Position numbers and translations under genes: made by a program. A stretch of DNA of 64,000 nucleotides from Aurelia coerulea (taxonomy: Eukaryota > Cnidaria > Scyphozoa > Semaeostomeae > Ulmaridae): the NCBI GenBank assembly GCA_039566865.1, contig CM076957.1:10735896-10799895 (forward strand). The letters run 5' to 3'. Below, piece by piece: positions 1-10,149 of the stretch. The notes beneath the pieces were generated by a model. That model was not told where the DNA came from, did not search any database, and saw only the letters and a program-made list of their open reading frames with translations. Position 1 is the first letter of the stretch, and each line of letters opens with the position of its first letter.

Positions 1-2
1 AT

Positions 3-398
3 TTTGTAAAAAATGACCTTGAAAAGGCTCTGAAAAGAGGCAAGGTGAAAGACAGAAAAGCTAGGGGCATGAAGTATTTTGTAATGGACAACGACCCCTG
101 TCAGAAAAGTGCTGCTGCTAAGTCTGCATTGAAAGAAATTGGAGCAAACGTCGTAGAAATCCCCCCACGATCACCTGACCTCAACCCAATCGAAAATGTT
201 TTCCACAATGTTCGCCGTGAGTTACGGAAACAGGCCCTGGAGCAGACACTTGTCCACGAAGATTTTGCAGCATTCGAGAAACGTGTCGTTGCGACCCTGC
301 ATAATTTTAGTCGTCAAGTCATTGACAGAACAATTGAGAATATGGACACACGATTGAAAGCCATAGTTCAAAACAAAGGCTATAGAACGAAGTATTGA
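3..398 (+). CDS. Tc1/mariner transposase, C-terminal fragment
   Basis: The frame is already open at the window edge, so the gene begins upstream and only its last ~132 codons are here. The fragment holds the end of a DDE_3-type RNase H fold. An acidic MDND motif is followed by SPDLNPIEN, and the first Asp and the Glu are separated by 34 residues, the DD34E spacing of the Tc1 group. Such enzymes cut and paste a transposon into TA sites in the nucleus. The stop at 396-398 is natural-looking and no frameshift is visible in the fragment. The N-terminal DNA-binding helices and the first catalytic Asp lie outside the window. I could not identify the element's right inverted repeat downstream. Family assignment is confident; activity cannot be judged. 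Confidence 0.9.
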   Translation, partial: FVKNDLEKALKRGKVKDRKARGMKYFVMDNDPCQKSAAAKSALKEIGANVVEIPPRSPDLNPIENVFHNVRRELRKQALEQTLVHEDFAAFEKRVVATLHNFSRQVIDRTIENMDTRLKAIVQNKGYRTKY

Positions 399-560
399 AT
401 TTTAAATGAACATTTTGTATAACGAGATATTTACATAGCATTATTTTCTCTTCATGTATCGTAATCTTTTGTTTATGAACAATTGTTTATGAGCTAAATG
501 ATGCGTTTAATGTCGTAACGTCTCACTGTACACGTAATGAGCCTTCTGGTGTAAGGTTTC

Positions 561-973
561 ACGATTGACACATCGATTGACAGGCGTACGTTTCAACCCT
601 TTCGCCCCCCGGAGACTGCTCTTTCTAAAAATATTTGTTACAGAGGGGTGTTCATTATCGTAACCTATCTGCTGGGCTCATTGGTAAACGCCTATTAATA
701 ATGAGTAGCGCAGAAAAGTGGGCTGTAACGATTGACACAGCACTGGTAAAAAGATATTTGATGCTCAAGTTCTTTTTAGGAAAATAGGTTGACACTTGTT
801 ATGAGCCCTGTAACTTTGGCGTACGCCAAATTGTAAACTATCTGAGGATGTTAGTACACTGTTTACGTCTTTGAACAGTTGAGAAGCTGAAAAGAAGCTA
901 ACTTGCACAATTCAACATCGAATTAAAGGAAGATTCCTTCTACTGTCAATCGTTGTGTCAACCGTTGTGTTAC
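561..973. repeat. Iteron-like repeat cluster next to the Rep gene
   Basis: A short motif close to ACGATTGACACA recurs on both strands just downstream of the Rep stop codon. Copies lie at 561-572 and 573-584 (tandem), 728-739, a weaker one at 787-798, and inverted copies at 944-960 and 961-973. Rep proteins of small circular-DNA replicons bind short iterated motifs near the origin, so these may be the binding sites of the neighbouring protein. That link is inference from position and repetition. Confidence 0.5.
670..712. other. Imperfect hairpin inside the iteron cluster
   Basis: The arms CTCATT (677-682) and AATGAG (700-705) pair, with further partial pairing of 670-672 to 710-712. The loop is AT-rich (TATTAATAAT at its 3' side). 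It sits between the iteron-like copies, where a nicking site would be expected. No canonical nonanucleotide of circoviruses or geminiviruses is present, so an origin role is only a possibility. Confidence 0.25.
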
Positions 974-981
974 TTGTTGCC

Positions 982-2382
982 TCAATTTTGGGGAGCATTT
1001 TCATGCGCCTGTGCAGTTGAAGTCACATGACCGTCCAGCAAGAAATGGGAGAAGCAGTCCGCGCATGGCTGAATGCACTTTTGCTTCTCAATTTCTATCT
1101 GATGACGGAATTCAATGTGTCTCCAACGCACGCGCATCATTTCACTCTCTCGGTCATCAATGGAACCTCCCTTTACATACAAAATTGGCCCTTTAGACGT
1201 GCAGAATACTGGGGTATCACTTTCAAGAACTATGTCCTTTGCAAAATGAGTTTTGGGTGTAGACAAGTGCATTGGTTGTCCCTCTAAAAGAAGAAGGAGA
1301 TCTGCCCAGGGTATTATGATTGGATTAAATCTGAAGTCATTGAATATTATAACTTCGGCAGTCTCCACACCCATTAGTGCATAGGTGCATGTAGCTGGAT
1401 TCACAAAGCATTTATATATTATTCGTAGCGGATCAAGAATAAATGTCTTTCCACAATTGGCTGGTCCAGTTATAAGGATGTTACGTCCCTTTCCGCGCCC
1501 CTTTTCCAACAAATCGACAAAAGCATTCTTGAATTTCCCAGCATCCATGTGATTGAGCTGCAAGATCTCCTCTGCACACTCACGCCATTCTACGTTACAA
1601 ACACAATCAGCATTTAATGCATTATTCAAAATATCCATTCTTGATTGTCGCGCTCTCTCTATATTCTCTTCCGCAGTCTCAATTGCCCACACCGTCTCTA
1701 TCAGTTCAGACACCGCCTTCTCTGATTTTGCAAGCAAGAAATCATACAGCAATGCGTCCCCTTTCCTCTGTTTGGTGTCTTTTGCAAGTGCCATTAGTTC
1801 CAGCCTCGATCTGACGTTTTCGTTCAAAATAAGATCGGCTACATCCTTGTTTGTATAACGTGTAGCTTTGGCTTTACGTCGTTTCTTTGCACTGCTGGCT
1901 CTCAATGTTTTAGGCGGCTGTATCTTCTTTGGATGGCCTGGACTACACACGAAATGTTTATCGTACTTTTTTGCATATTTATATGCAGTAAAATAGCATT
2001 TGTGTCCTGAAAAATGGACGCTGATGCCGTGTGTTTTTCCAATGTGCTCCTTCACCTTCTTCCAGCGCCTCTGCTTTCCTAGCAATATGGCTAAATGGAA
2101 ATGTTTCCCGCCATCTTTGTGTTCTTCCATGCTGCAAGCCCATTGCTTTACGTCTACAAGCCCTGTTACTTGGAACGCACTCACAACTACAGCTGCAAAT
2201 GACTGGCGATCAAATCTCTTGACATTTGCACGACTGTATGTGACTAAATATACTTTTCTTGCACAAGTAGGTTGGAACACCGCGGCAAATTCAATGTCCT
2301 GTTCGTCATTCCCCCCTTCACACTCAACTTCAACTTCATTTGTTTCCACATCTATCGACTCTTGAAAAGTATTGGACGCCAT
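982..2382 (-). CDS. Rep-like protein: HUH endonuclease plus SF3 helicase
   Basis: An intact 466-residue frame starting at ATG 2382. The N-terminal half carries rolling-circle Rep motifs: YLVTYSR (45-51) as motif I, the metal-binding KHFHLAI (93-99, an HUH motif), and a tyrosine/lysine segment YKYAKKYDK (134-142) that should hold the nicking Tyr. The C-terminal half is a superfamily 3 helicase: Walker A GPANCGKT (306-313), Walker B VIIFNDF (344-350) and motif C PVFCTSKG (391-398). Between them is a basic, Lys/Arg-rich linker (~165-175). The architecture matches replication proteins of CRESS-DNA viruses and parvoviruses and of Rep-encoding transposons. It lacks the SF1/Pif1 helicase of Helitrons. 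Iteron-like repeats lie directly downstream. It could be an endogenised viral gene or the gene of a Rep transposon; no capsid gene is visible nearby. All key motifs look intact. Confidence 0.85.
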   Translation of the reverse strand: MASNTFQESIDVETNEVEVECEGGNDEQDIEFAAVFQPTCARKVYLVTYSRANVKRFDRQSFAAVVVSAFQVTGLVDVKQWACSMEEHKDGGKHFHLAILLGKQRRWKKVKEHIGKTHGISVHFSGHKCYFTAYKYAKKYDKHFVCSPGHPKKIQPPKTLRASSAKKRRKAKATRYTNKDVADLILNENVRSRLELMALAKDTKQRKGDALLYDFLLAKSEKAVSELIETVWAIETAEENIERARQSRMDILNNALNADCVCNVEWRECAEEILQLNHMDAGKFKNAFVDLLEKGRGKGRNILITGPANCGKTFILDPLRIIYKCFVNPATCTYALMGVETAEVIIFNDFRFNPIIIPWADLLLLLEGQPMHLSTPKTHFAKDIVLESDTPVFCTSKGPILYVKGGSIDDRESEMMRVRWRHIEFRHQIEIEKQKCIQPCADCFSHFLLDGHVTSTAQAHENAPQN

Positions 2383-2957
2383 TTTCCCAATAATTTACTT
2401 CAAACTGTCCTCTCATTCGGCAGTTTAAGAATTGTTTACCCTTTTATTCCCGAGTTTTTCTGTATTTAACGAAAATGATTGAAACTTAATGACTTTTCTT
2501 ATAATTGCATGGCCATAATGAAAATGTATACTGTGACCTCATCTCTTCAATTTTGATCTCGCCAACCCACATAGCATCTAACTATACGTCATTCATAAAG
2601 TGTCCCTATTCATGTATCAATACAGTTCTAATCCAGGCATTTGATTGCACCTTTAATTGCTCCTTAGGGGCCAATAACAAGTACAAATATAATTCTAATT
2701 GTGCTCATTGTCTAGAATGATGAAATTCAAATTTGTAACTAATTGGAAAGCCCACTGTTCTCTTAAAATTGAATTATGACGTAGATTTCACCCATGCTAT
2801 CAAGGAATTGTGAAAATGGGTATAATATGACGTCACAAATCCAGAACCCTAACAAATAACTGTTTTTTTCCTTCAGTTTCGTGATCTACACTATCGAATT
2901 ACCCTGCAGCGCAAAAATCAGCTCAAACGACTGACTTTTAGAAATTCACCCCTTCAG
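2383..2957. other. Non-coding spacer
   Basis: AT-rich sequence upstream of the Rep start. No convincing coding region, inverted repeat or copy of the iteron motif was seen here. Confidence 0.5.
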
Positions 2958-3256
2958 ACAATCCTTGCCAAAACAACTTGAAAAAAATTTCATTTCTCTC
3001 TTTTCTTCTCCGACCAAGCATCCAAAATACAGTGCAGGAAACTTCACGCTACTCTTTTCCCTTGCCCCCCTGCCCCCCCCCCCTGAACAATGTTGGTCCG
3101 AAGCACTGATCACCAGATATCACGAAAATCGCTTTGGCTGCGTTGTTGTGCCCTTGAGAAATGCGTAATCACGCAAGGAACCAACATTGTAAGGGGGAGG
3201 GGGGGAGAGCTGAGCAAAAATATGTGATTTTTTTCAAGAGTTTTGGCAAGGATTGT
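2958..3256. mobile_element. MITE with ACAATCCTTGCC ends (copy 1)
   Basis: A 299-bp non-coding element whose ends are inverted: 2958-2974 matches the complement of 3240-3256, and similarity continues inwards to a T/A-rich stretch (2975-2994 against 3222-3239). A second inner inverted pair surrounds an ACAATGTTGG core near 3090 and CCAACATTGT near 3181, so much of the element can fold back. A related copy lies at 17316-17569. No clear target duplication was found, so the superfamily is unassigned. Confidence 0.7.
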
Positions 3257-3264
3257 AGGTCGCC

Positions 3265-3465
3265 ATGATCTTCGATAGTTTGATTCTTCAATTGGGCTCC
3301 CCAGAAGATCATGGTTGGGATGAAGGAGGATCAGTTCGTTGGAGTGGTACTTGTTACCCAGAAGATGTATCGGAGCTTTTGTTTAACCAAGCTGAAGTCA
3401 ACGATGAGCAGGATATTGAGAGTATCGAGTGTAGTGACTCTGAAGACGATTTTGAGGAACTTTGA
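3265..3465 (+). CDS. Small acidic hypothetical ORF
   Basis: A 66-codon frame directly after the MITE, ending in a Glu/Asp-rich tail (CSDSEDDFEEL). It contains the heptapeptide NDEQDIE, which also occurs near the N terminus of the Rep-like protein, with codons that differ only at synonymous positions. I recognise no family. It may be a decayed exon of a transposon gene or a chance frame. Confidence 0.2.
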   Translation: MIFDSLILQLGSPEDHGWDEGGSVRWSGTCYPEDVSELLFNQAEVNDEQDIESIECSDSEDDFEEL

Positions 3466-3590
3466 AACGATTTGACTTTATTTAGATAATCCGCTTGCAT
3501 TTCCATTGGTTTTATTTATCAATTGATGATGAACAGCGCTGCATAGCCCCTATTGATGAGAATTCAAAATCAGTCTCTCCATAATATTTA

Positions 3591-4232
3591 AGCCTTTTAG
3601 ATGTTCATCTAAGGATAGAAATTGAAAGATTACGCTATTTCGTAATGAAAACGAGGCTGTTGGCCCCCCTAACAGTCCTAAATTCAACTTAAAGCATATA
3701 TACCTAGCAACGATGCTTAATATACGTTAAGATAAGAACTATATCCATTTAAAGCTGGTTTCTCATTGGATTCCTTCGTATATGCGAAAGTGAGACTTTA
3801 AAAAACCTGAAAACGAGGCTGATGGCCCCATAAACCCCCGTATAATATCGATTTTCGAAATCAGCACCCTTGAATTGACCAAAGGCACTTGGTTTCAAAA
3901 ATTTCGCATGTATTTAGCCTTTTAGATGTCCATCTAAGGATAGAAATTGTAAGATTGCATGCTATTTCATAACGAAAACGAGGCTGTTCGCCCCCCTTAC
4001 AGTTCCAAATTCAATTTTCAGTATTTATGCTCAACAAAGATGCTTAACATACTTTAAGAAATGACATATCTCCATTTAAAACTGGCTTCTCGTTGGTTTC
4101 CTTCATATACGTGAAAACGAGACTTTAAACGTGAAAACGAGGCTGATGGCCCCAATAAACCCTCGTATAACATCGATTTTCGAAATCAGCACCCTCGAAT
4201 TGACCTAATGCAATTGGTCTCATAAATTTCGC
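3591..4232. repeat. Tandem duplication of a ~325-bp unit
   Basis: Two diverged head-to-tail copies, 3591-3915 and 3916-4232. Both begin AGCCTTTTAGATGT and end near AAATTTCGC. Within each, the phrase GAAAACGAGGCTG occurs twice. No open frame is shared by the two copies. Confidence 0.75.
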
Positions 4233-5672
4233 TCTCGGGTGACCATTCCCCTATTCTCCGCCTGGTCTAGTAGATTTCTTAAAAAAATTCGGGAAATTTT
4301 GAGCCGTTTTTTGTCCTGGTTGCGTTTTATGAAGGTAGGTATAATTTAGAAAAATCTTCACAGGTTTCTTTTAAATTCTTCGCTTATTTGTCGACTGATT
4401 GGTCCGTGAAACGAGACTTGGCGGTCTCGTCCATGGGCCACGAGCATGCGGCTATGTACGACGAATGATTCCTATGCTAGTCAAAGCAGGCATCCTCTCT
4501 ATATAGTTTTCAGAAAACTGTTTAAAACAGGGGTTTCTCTCATTTGATTTAAATTTCTTTAATATCATTGTACATTTGTTTTGAATATTGTAAATAGGGG
4601 TTTATAGTTTAATTTGATTGATAACTTTTTGATTTACAATATTTAGATTGTAAATATTGTTTTATCGGAGGGTCCCTTGAAAACCAGCTTCTGCTCAAGG
4701 GCAACCCTCCTTAAAAGATATGAAATGAACTGTTTGGATAAATACTGATGCAACGCGGGTGAAAAGAAAACAATTGCTGCTGATCTGTTTGGAAATAAGT
4801 TGCGTCCCTTGTCCTTATAACATACATATAGATCGATACTTCAGTACTATAGATCGATACTTCAAAATTGCTGACCCAATTGTACTTACATCTTCGATGA
4901 GGTTTTCAAACTGAAATGCAACAAAAGATAAACATGACCATATGCATCAAACAACATTAGAAATATTTTTGTTGCGTGTGGTACTAGAACAATTGAATGA
5001 CAATATAATAAATACGAAATTTCAGAACCAAAAATAAAGTAGATGTAAAAGGCATGATGGTTCGAGATGCCTACTCGTTATCAATAAAAACATATTAATG
5101 AAATCAACGCGAGACAGATTCAAGCTTAGCTAAAAAATTTGACTTTCTGTATGAATATAAATATCATCACTGGACTATGTTTCAATTTACGCCGAAAGTC
5201 ATTCTGAATAATGAAATCTTGCATTCCCAGTAAAACTGTTGATATCTACTAAAATATGCTATTATGTAATGTACAGGAACGACAAAGGGAATCGGAGATA
5301 TGAAAATAATGAAATTCTGTACGCAATCCATGCACTTCTTTGACTACAATTATAAATTCTCACAGACAAACACGTCAACAGAAAAGTGACTTGGATTGAA
5401 ACATTGCTTATTTCTACAAAGTATTGAGCAATTCAACACAATGAATTACCTACCTCAATGCTATATTCTCTTTCATTATACCTTGCCCTTCTGTATCTCC
5501 TACAAGAACAAAGAGTTTGATCGAAAAAACAACAAATATTTTTTCAAACAAATTTCTAATATCTTACAGGGTAGGTCAACAATGGTAAAACAATGGTGCA
5601 ATTCATGGGTCAGAAGGCTAAATCATTTATAGGTCACCATGTTTACGGTTGAAGACATTTACGGTGAACATC
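4233..5672. other. Non-coding region, probably with a decayed LINE tail
   Basis: No convincing gene. At 4560-4720 the sequence resembles a non-LTR retrotransposon 3' end: two TTGTAAATA-type phrases, then a strong hairpin (listed separately) and an A-rich stretch. The rest, to the piggyBac boundary, shows nothing I can name. Confidence 0.4.
4667..4710. other. GC-rich stem-loop, possible LINE 3' hairpin
   Basis: GGAGGGT plus CCCTTGA on the left pairs with TCAAGGG and ACCCTCC on the right, with a two-base bulge and a short loop. It stands out in very AT-rich DNA. L2/CR1-type LINEs often carry such a 3' UTR hairpin read by the reverse transcriptase, so a LINE tail is likely, but no coding part remains upstream. 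Confidence 0.45.
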
Positions 5673-5676
5673 TTAA

Positions 5677-6510
5677 CCCTTTCCGCCTTTGTGGTCCATT
5701 TTCTGGACTCATGATTCAAGACATGAAAAATTCACCCAAAATGGAAGATTCTCAAAATTCAATGAAATTTGGTGATTAGTGCCTTTTCGATGCCCTGATT
5801 TCGCAAATCGACTTCATTTTGAGAAATTTTGAGGTTTAGGGGGAAAACAGGGGGCATTTATGTTCCAACGTGGGGGCAAATTTCTAGAAAAATAAAAGAT
5901 GTCAGAATTCAATGAAAATTGGTAAAAAGTACCTTTTCGATGCCCTGATTTCGAAAATCAACTTCATTTTGAGAAATTTTGAGGTTTAGGGGGAAAACAG
6001 GGGGCATTTATGTTCCAACGTGGGGGCAAATTTCTAGAAAATTTAAAGATGTCAGAATTCAATGAAAATTGGTAAAAAGTACCTTTTCGATGCCCTGATT
6101 TCGAAAATCGACTTCATTTTGAGAAATGTTGAGGTTTAGGGGGAAAACAGGGGGCATTTATGTTCCAACGTGGGGGCAAATTTCTAGAAAAATAAAAGGT
6201 GTCAGAATTCAATGAAAATTGGTAAAAAGTACCTTTTCGATGCCCTGATTTCGAAAATCGACTTCATTTTGAGAAATTGTGAGGTCTAGGGGTAAAACAG
6301 GGGGCATTTATGTTCAAATGTGGGGGCAAATTTCAAGACAAATGAAAGGTGTCAAAATCCAATGAAAATTGGTAGAAAGTACCTTTTTGATGTCTCGATT
6401 TCGAAAATCGACTTCATTTTGAGAAATTTTGAGGTTCAGGGAGTATTTATGCACCAATGTGGATGGTAGGGGCAAATTTCAAGAAAGAATGAAAGCTAAA
6501 ACTCAATGAA
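5677..6510. repeat. Left subterminal satellite arm of the piggyBac element
   Basis: About five tandem units with a period of 150 bp. A marker phrase GATGCCCTGATTTCG recurs at 5789, 5939, 6089 and 6239, and in altered form at 6389. The outermost unit merges into the terminal inverted repeat and the innermost ones are the most diverged. The units are the reverse complement of those in the right arm. Confidence 0.9.
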
Positions 6511-7089
6511 AGTAGATGGCAACTATCTTTCCGATGGGCTGCTTTTCGTGAAGAAATTACTGTATGAGGGAAAATTGGTCGACAGTTTGATTGTCTGCAA
6601 ATACAGCACAGGGTAATTTTACTTCAATTTGCTTTCCAAAGATCCATATGTCACATAAATGTATTCAAGTTCATTGCTGGATGCCAGTTTGTCATTCTTC
6701 TAAAGGACTGGGTATTTCACTAACAATGTATGCCTACAAACAAGAGACAGACAAAGAGTCTACTTTCCTTCCCTTGCTGTATCATAATAAAATTGTATTT
6801 ATTTATTTATTTGCATTTAGAAAGTTTACTAGCACCTTTTCATTTTTGTGGTTATTATTTTAGTTATCTAGCCGAGCATGTCTATTCAATTTCGGATCCT
6901 ACGCGTCATGATCCACATCAAGGTTAATGCGTCTGGCAATATACTAGGGGGTCTGGCGCGAGTGATTTTGGCGCCAAAATTTGATCACGTCAGCAGTGAT
7001 AATTCGTGGGCCTAACCGAATCAATTATCAAATGAAAAGTAGCCTTTTAAAGCCAAAAGTTGTTTATTTGTTACCTCTTTAAGTCTGAA
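6511..7089. other. piggyBac 5' internal non-coding region
   Basis: Sequence between the left satellite arm and the transposase start. It should hold the transposase promoter, but no specific signal stands out. Confidence 0.4.
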
Positions 7090-8949
7090 ATGATGGAGTG
7101 CGACGATAGCGAAGATAGTGATGGTGGTGATGATATTTCTGAGGATGCAGATAGTGATGGTGACAATATTTCTTTGTCTGATTTTGAAACTAGTTCAGAT
7201 GAAAGTATCTATGAAAGAGAAGATGACAATGATGAGTATGATCCAGAAGGAGTAGAAAGTGATGAAGATGAGCAAAATTGTTGCCACTGGTCAACGAAGA
7301 AAGATGATGAAAGTGAAACAGATTATTTTGAAAACGAAAACATGGTAGATTTTGGTTGTCCTGCTTTGAATTTCGATGATGATGCCAAGCCTAATGATAT
7401 CGTCGAAAGAATCATGGACGAAAGGTTTATGCGAATGTGCATTGATGCAACAAATGAACATGGTCGAAGTGATCCGAAATATCTTGAGAGAATTGGGGAA
7501 ATACCGTTAGAACAGAAAGGTATTTGCTTTGTGCGTGGCTTCTTAGCAGTGAAATGGCATCTGAGGCTTATCCGATATCCTCAAATGAAATGGGCATGGT
7601 CAGACGACCCACTGAGGTCACAACCAGAAGTAAAGAAGATCATGTCTCTCGAAGTTTTCCAGCTGATGCTGAAGCATTTTAGAGTTGTGCTACCATCATC
7701 TCTACCACCTAAAGAAAGTGCCTCTTATCATCCGTTGCAAAACATCAACAACGGAGTAAACTATTTGCGCGAAAAAGCACTATCATTATGGAAGACAGGA
7801 AAAACATTATGCATAGATGAGGGCCGCATAGTGAGTAAAAGTAGGCGCAATCCTTACAAAATAAGAAATCCGGATAAACCAATACGAATGGGATGGACAG
7901 TGTGCAAAATAAGTAATAAGGGACAGCATGGTTCCTATTTCGTAAATAATCATGTAACTAAAGTGGGGAAAAAGTCATATGTTCACCCAGAAAATGGAAA
8001 GAACTATGACATTGTAGATCAGTTAACTTTGGGCTTGAAAGGTGAGAGTAGGCTGGTGGTAATGGATAACGGTTTTCCAACTGTGAAGCTCTTGAAAAAC
8101 GCAAGGGAACTATGGAAAACAAGGGTGATTGCCACACAACGTGGCAATACGGCCCATCTTCCCAAAAGCCACAAAACGAATGTGAAGAAGACGAAGGAGT
8201 TTGTTCGCGGGTTTTCGAAATCATTGCACTGCGGAAATCTGTCAATTACGTACTGGAACGATAATAACGCTGTAACATTTCTCGACAATGGTGTACCTTC
8301 AGGACGAGAGCATTGGGAAACGATAGAGGTAAATAAAGGTGCTGAGAAAGCAGTAATCCACGTTCCACAGGTAGCAAAGCTCTACAAAGAAGTGTACGGA
8401 TGGGTTGATCGGTCAAACCAGCAATTGGCTTATTATAATTCCGAAGTTCGAAGTATTCGCAAGCAAAGCAGAGTCCTTGACTGTCTTTTGGAGATGTATG
8501 TGCTAGTAAATGCACATACTATTTGGCGAAATAGCCCCAGCCTCTTAGAAGGATTGAGCAGAGATAGGTTGGCCCAAAGTGAGTTTAGATTTGAAATAAT
8601 TCGCGTGTGGTACGCAATGTTCAGAAAAACAAATGGATCAAAGGAAGTTTTGCATTATGGTGTCTTCAAACAACCAAACCATAGGCGAAAGCTAGCACAC
8701 ACGATTACTTCTCCACGAAAGGGATGCCATGATACCAAGAGGATAACTACCGATGAAACCACGTGTAAGTCACGACGTTTGAGGTGCAGGATTTGCAAAA
8801 GAAAGTCATCATATAAGTGCAGCAAATGTTCAAGTCCAGGAGAGCCGCTGGTTCTTTGTTCAGCAAAATCAGGTCGCCAATGCTGGAATGACTATCATGT
8901 AGCCAGAGAATATGACTTACCAAGCAGTCAGTCTCAATCACAAGAATAG
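7090..8949 (+). CDS. piggyBac-family transposase (DDE_Tnp_1_7)
   Basis: Intact 619-residue protein. I chose the ATG at 7090, the first of two adjacent Met codons; the frame is open a little upstream but without ATG. Residues 1-100 are strongly acidic (Asp/Glu/Ser), as is common at the N terminus of this family. The catalytic Asp triad is recognisable at CIDEG (243), VVMDNG (326) and GWVDRSNQ (440), the last being the family's VD..NQ signature. The C terminus (~565-605) is a cysteine-rich zinc-binding domain starting CRICKRKSSYKC, which binds the terminal repeats in known piggyBac enzymes. It would excise the element precisely at TTAA in the nucleus. No stop or frameshift is seen, so it may be functional. 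Confidence 0.93.
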   Translation: MMECDDSEDSDGGDDISEDADSDGDNISLSDFETSSDESIYEREDDNDEYDPEGVESDEDEQNCCHWSTKKDDESETDYFENENMVDFGCPALNFDDDAKPNDIVERIMDERFMRMCIDATNEHGRSDPKYLERIGEIPLEQKGICFVRGFLAVKWHLRLIRYPQMKWAWSDDPLRSQPEVKKIMSLEVFQLMLKHFRVVLPSSLPPKESASYHPLQNINNGVNYLREKALSLWKTGKTLCIDEGRIVSKSRRNPYKIRNPDKPIRMGWTVCKISNKGQHGSYFVNNHVTKVGKKSYVHPENGKNYDIVDQLTLGLKGESRLVVMDNGFPTVKLLKNARELWKTRVIATQRGNTAHLPKSHKTNVKKTKEFVRGFSKSLHCGNLSITYWNDNNAVTFLDNGVPSGREHWETIEVNKGAEKAVIHVPQVAKLYKEVYGWVDRSNQQLAYYNSEVRSIRKQSRVLDCLLEMYVLVNAHTIWRNSPSLLEGLSRDRLAQSEFRFEIIRVWYAMFRKTNGSKEVLHYGVFKQPNHRRKLAHTITSPRKGCHDTKRITTDETTCKSRRLRCRICKRKSSYKCSKCSSPGEPLVLCSAKSGRQCWNDYHVAREYDLPSSQSQSQE

Positions 8950-10149
8950 ATGCTATGCTATGTGTTATGAGATAAATGTACAGGCTTGGTATGGTGTAGA
9001 TGTTGCTTTAGGTTCAGGCTTGCGCTAAAATAGAGGTCGAGTTATACACACTCAAGAAGGCATGCGTGGGAAAGAGGCCGTTTTGTTTGGTACTTTACAA
9101 AAAATTTTAGGCTGATCCCAGACAACGGAGCAGCTACATTCGCTTTCATTCCAGGGGCTTTGAGAAAATCGAGCACTTTCAGTTGGGGTTCTTTGCTGGC
9201 ATGGCAAGAAACTGTTTGCGCGTTTCTACAGCAGCAAATGTCTTCTACCCAAGTTTCTTCACTTACCTACATGTCACTTATCTTACTTCAGTTATCTACG
9301 ACACGCTAGTTTTAAATTAAACGTAATTTGTTCCTTTCATTCAAAACAATAATATCTAACTTGGTGGTACGGCTGGCATACAGAGCCCCTCGTTTTAAGT
9401 TTACTCCATGTCATCAGACAGGATTCATTCAATCCATCTTTGAATGGAGCAAACCAGATACTTGTATCAATAGCATCGCCCTGGCAATGCAATTGATTGA
9501 CGCATCAGTAAAAAGTGACTAGAAATCGCAAACAACGGTAAATAATGGCCGAAAAGTCAAAAAGATATATCCAACAATCCAAATTAGTTCACAAAAGAAT
9601 CTTTGGAGCCAGGTTAGATGTCTCTTGGTCAGGAATTGCTAATGCACAGTTACGCTAAAGATGGCGGCAAGTAACATCTTACCAAAATGCAAAGTGCTAA
9701 TTTATCTCATTTGTTTGAGGGTTATCAATCAAATTTTTGAATTGCAGGGTGTGGTGCGAAATTTTAGTTGAAAGTTATTGAAAAGCCTCCGCCCCCCATG
9801 ACAGATACTTAATGACCACTCCCTAATTGCCTGTTGCTTTTTCCAATTGATTCATTTAAATGTTACACGACCTCCCGCACTGGATAGACCATGCCGGAGG
9901 GTGTTGCTTTGCTTTTTAGAAGAAGCGGTTGTATTTTGCAAATCGTTTCGGTTGTATAAAATCTATTTAACGTATGATGTACTGGACATTTTTCACGACT
10001 TTCATGTGTGATCTTTAGTATGTGGTTGTGTGTGATCAGCTTCAGGGAATGACACACAAGGATGGTTGAGAAAAAAAATTGAACCAGAAGGAAGATAATG
10101 TTTTCATTTGTTTAGCAAAACTAACTGTTAACAGCAAACCAAATCGATT
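8950..10149. other. piggyBac 3' internal non-coding region
   Basis: About 1.2 kb between the transposase stop and the right satellite arm. No other gene, hairpin or repeat family was recognised. Confidence 0.4.

Noticed and set aside
982..2382. Helitron Rep-helicase
   Set aside because: The helicase part is superfamily 3 (Walker A, B and motif C close together), not the SF1/Pif1 type, and the protein is far too short.
2965..3168. 67-codon open frame
   Set aside because: It lies wholly inside the MITE at 2958-3256, across its poly-C block, and shows no domain.
8747..8941. Minus-strand frames opposite the piggyBac transposase
   Set aside because: Antisense shadows of an intact, motif-bearing gene.
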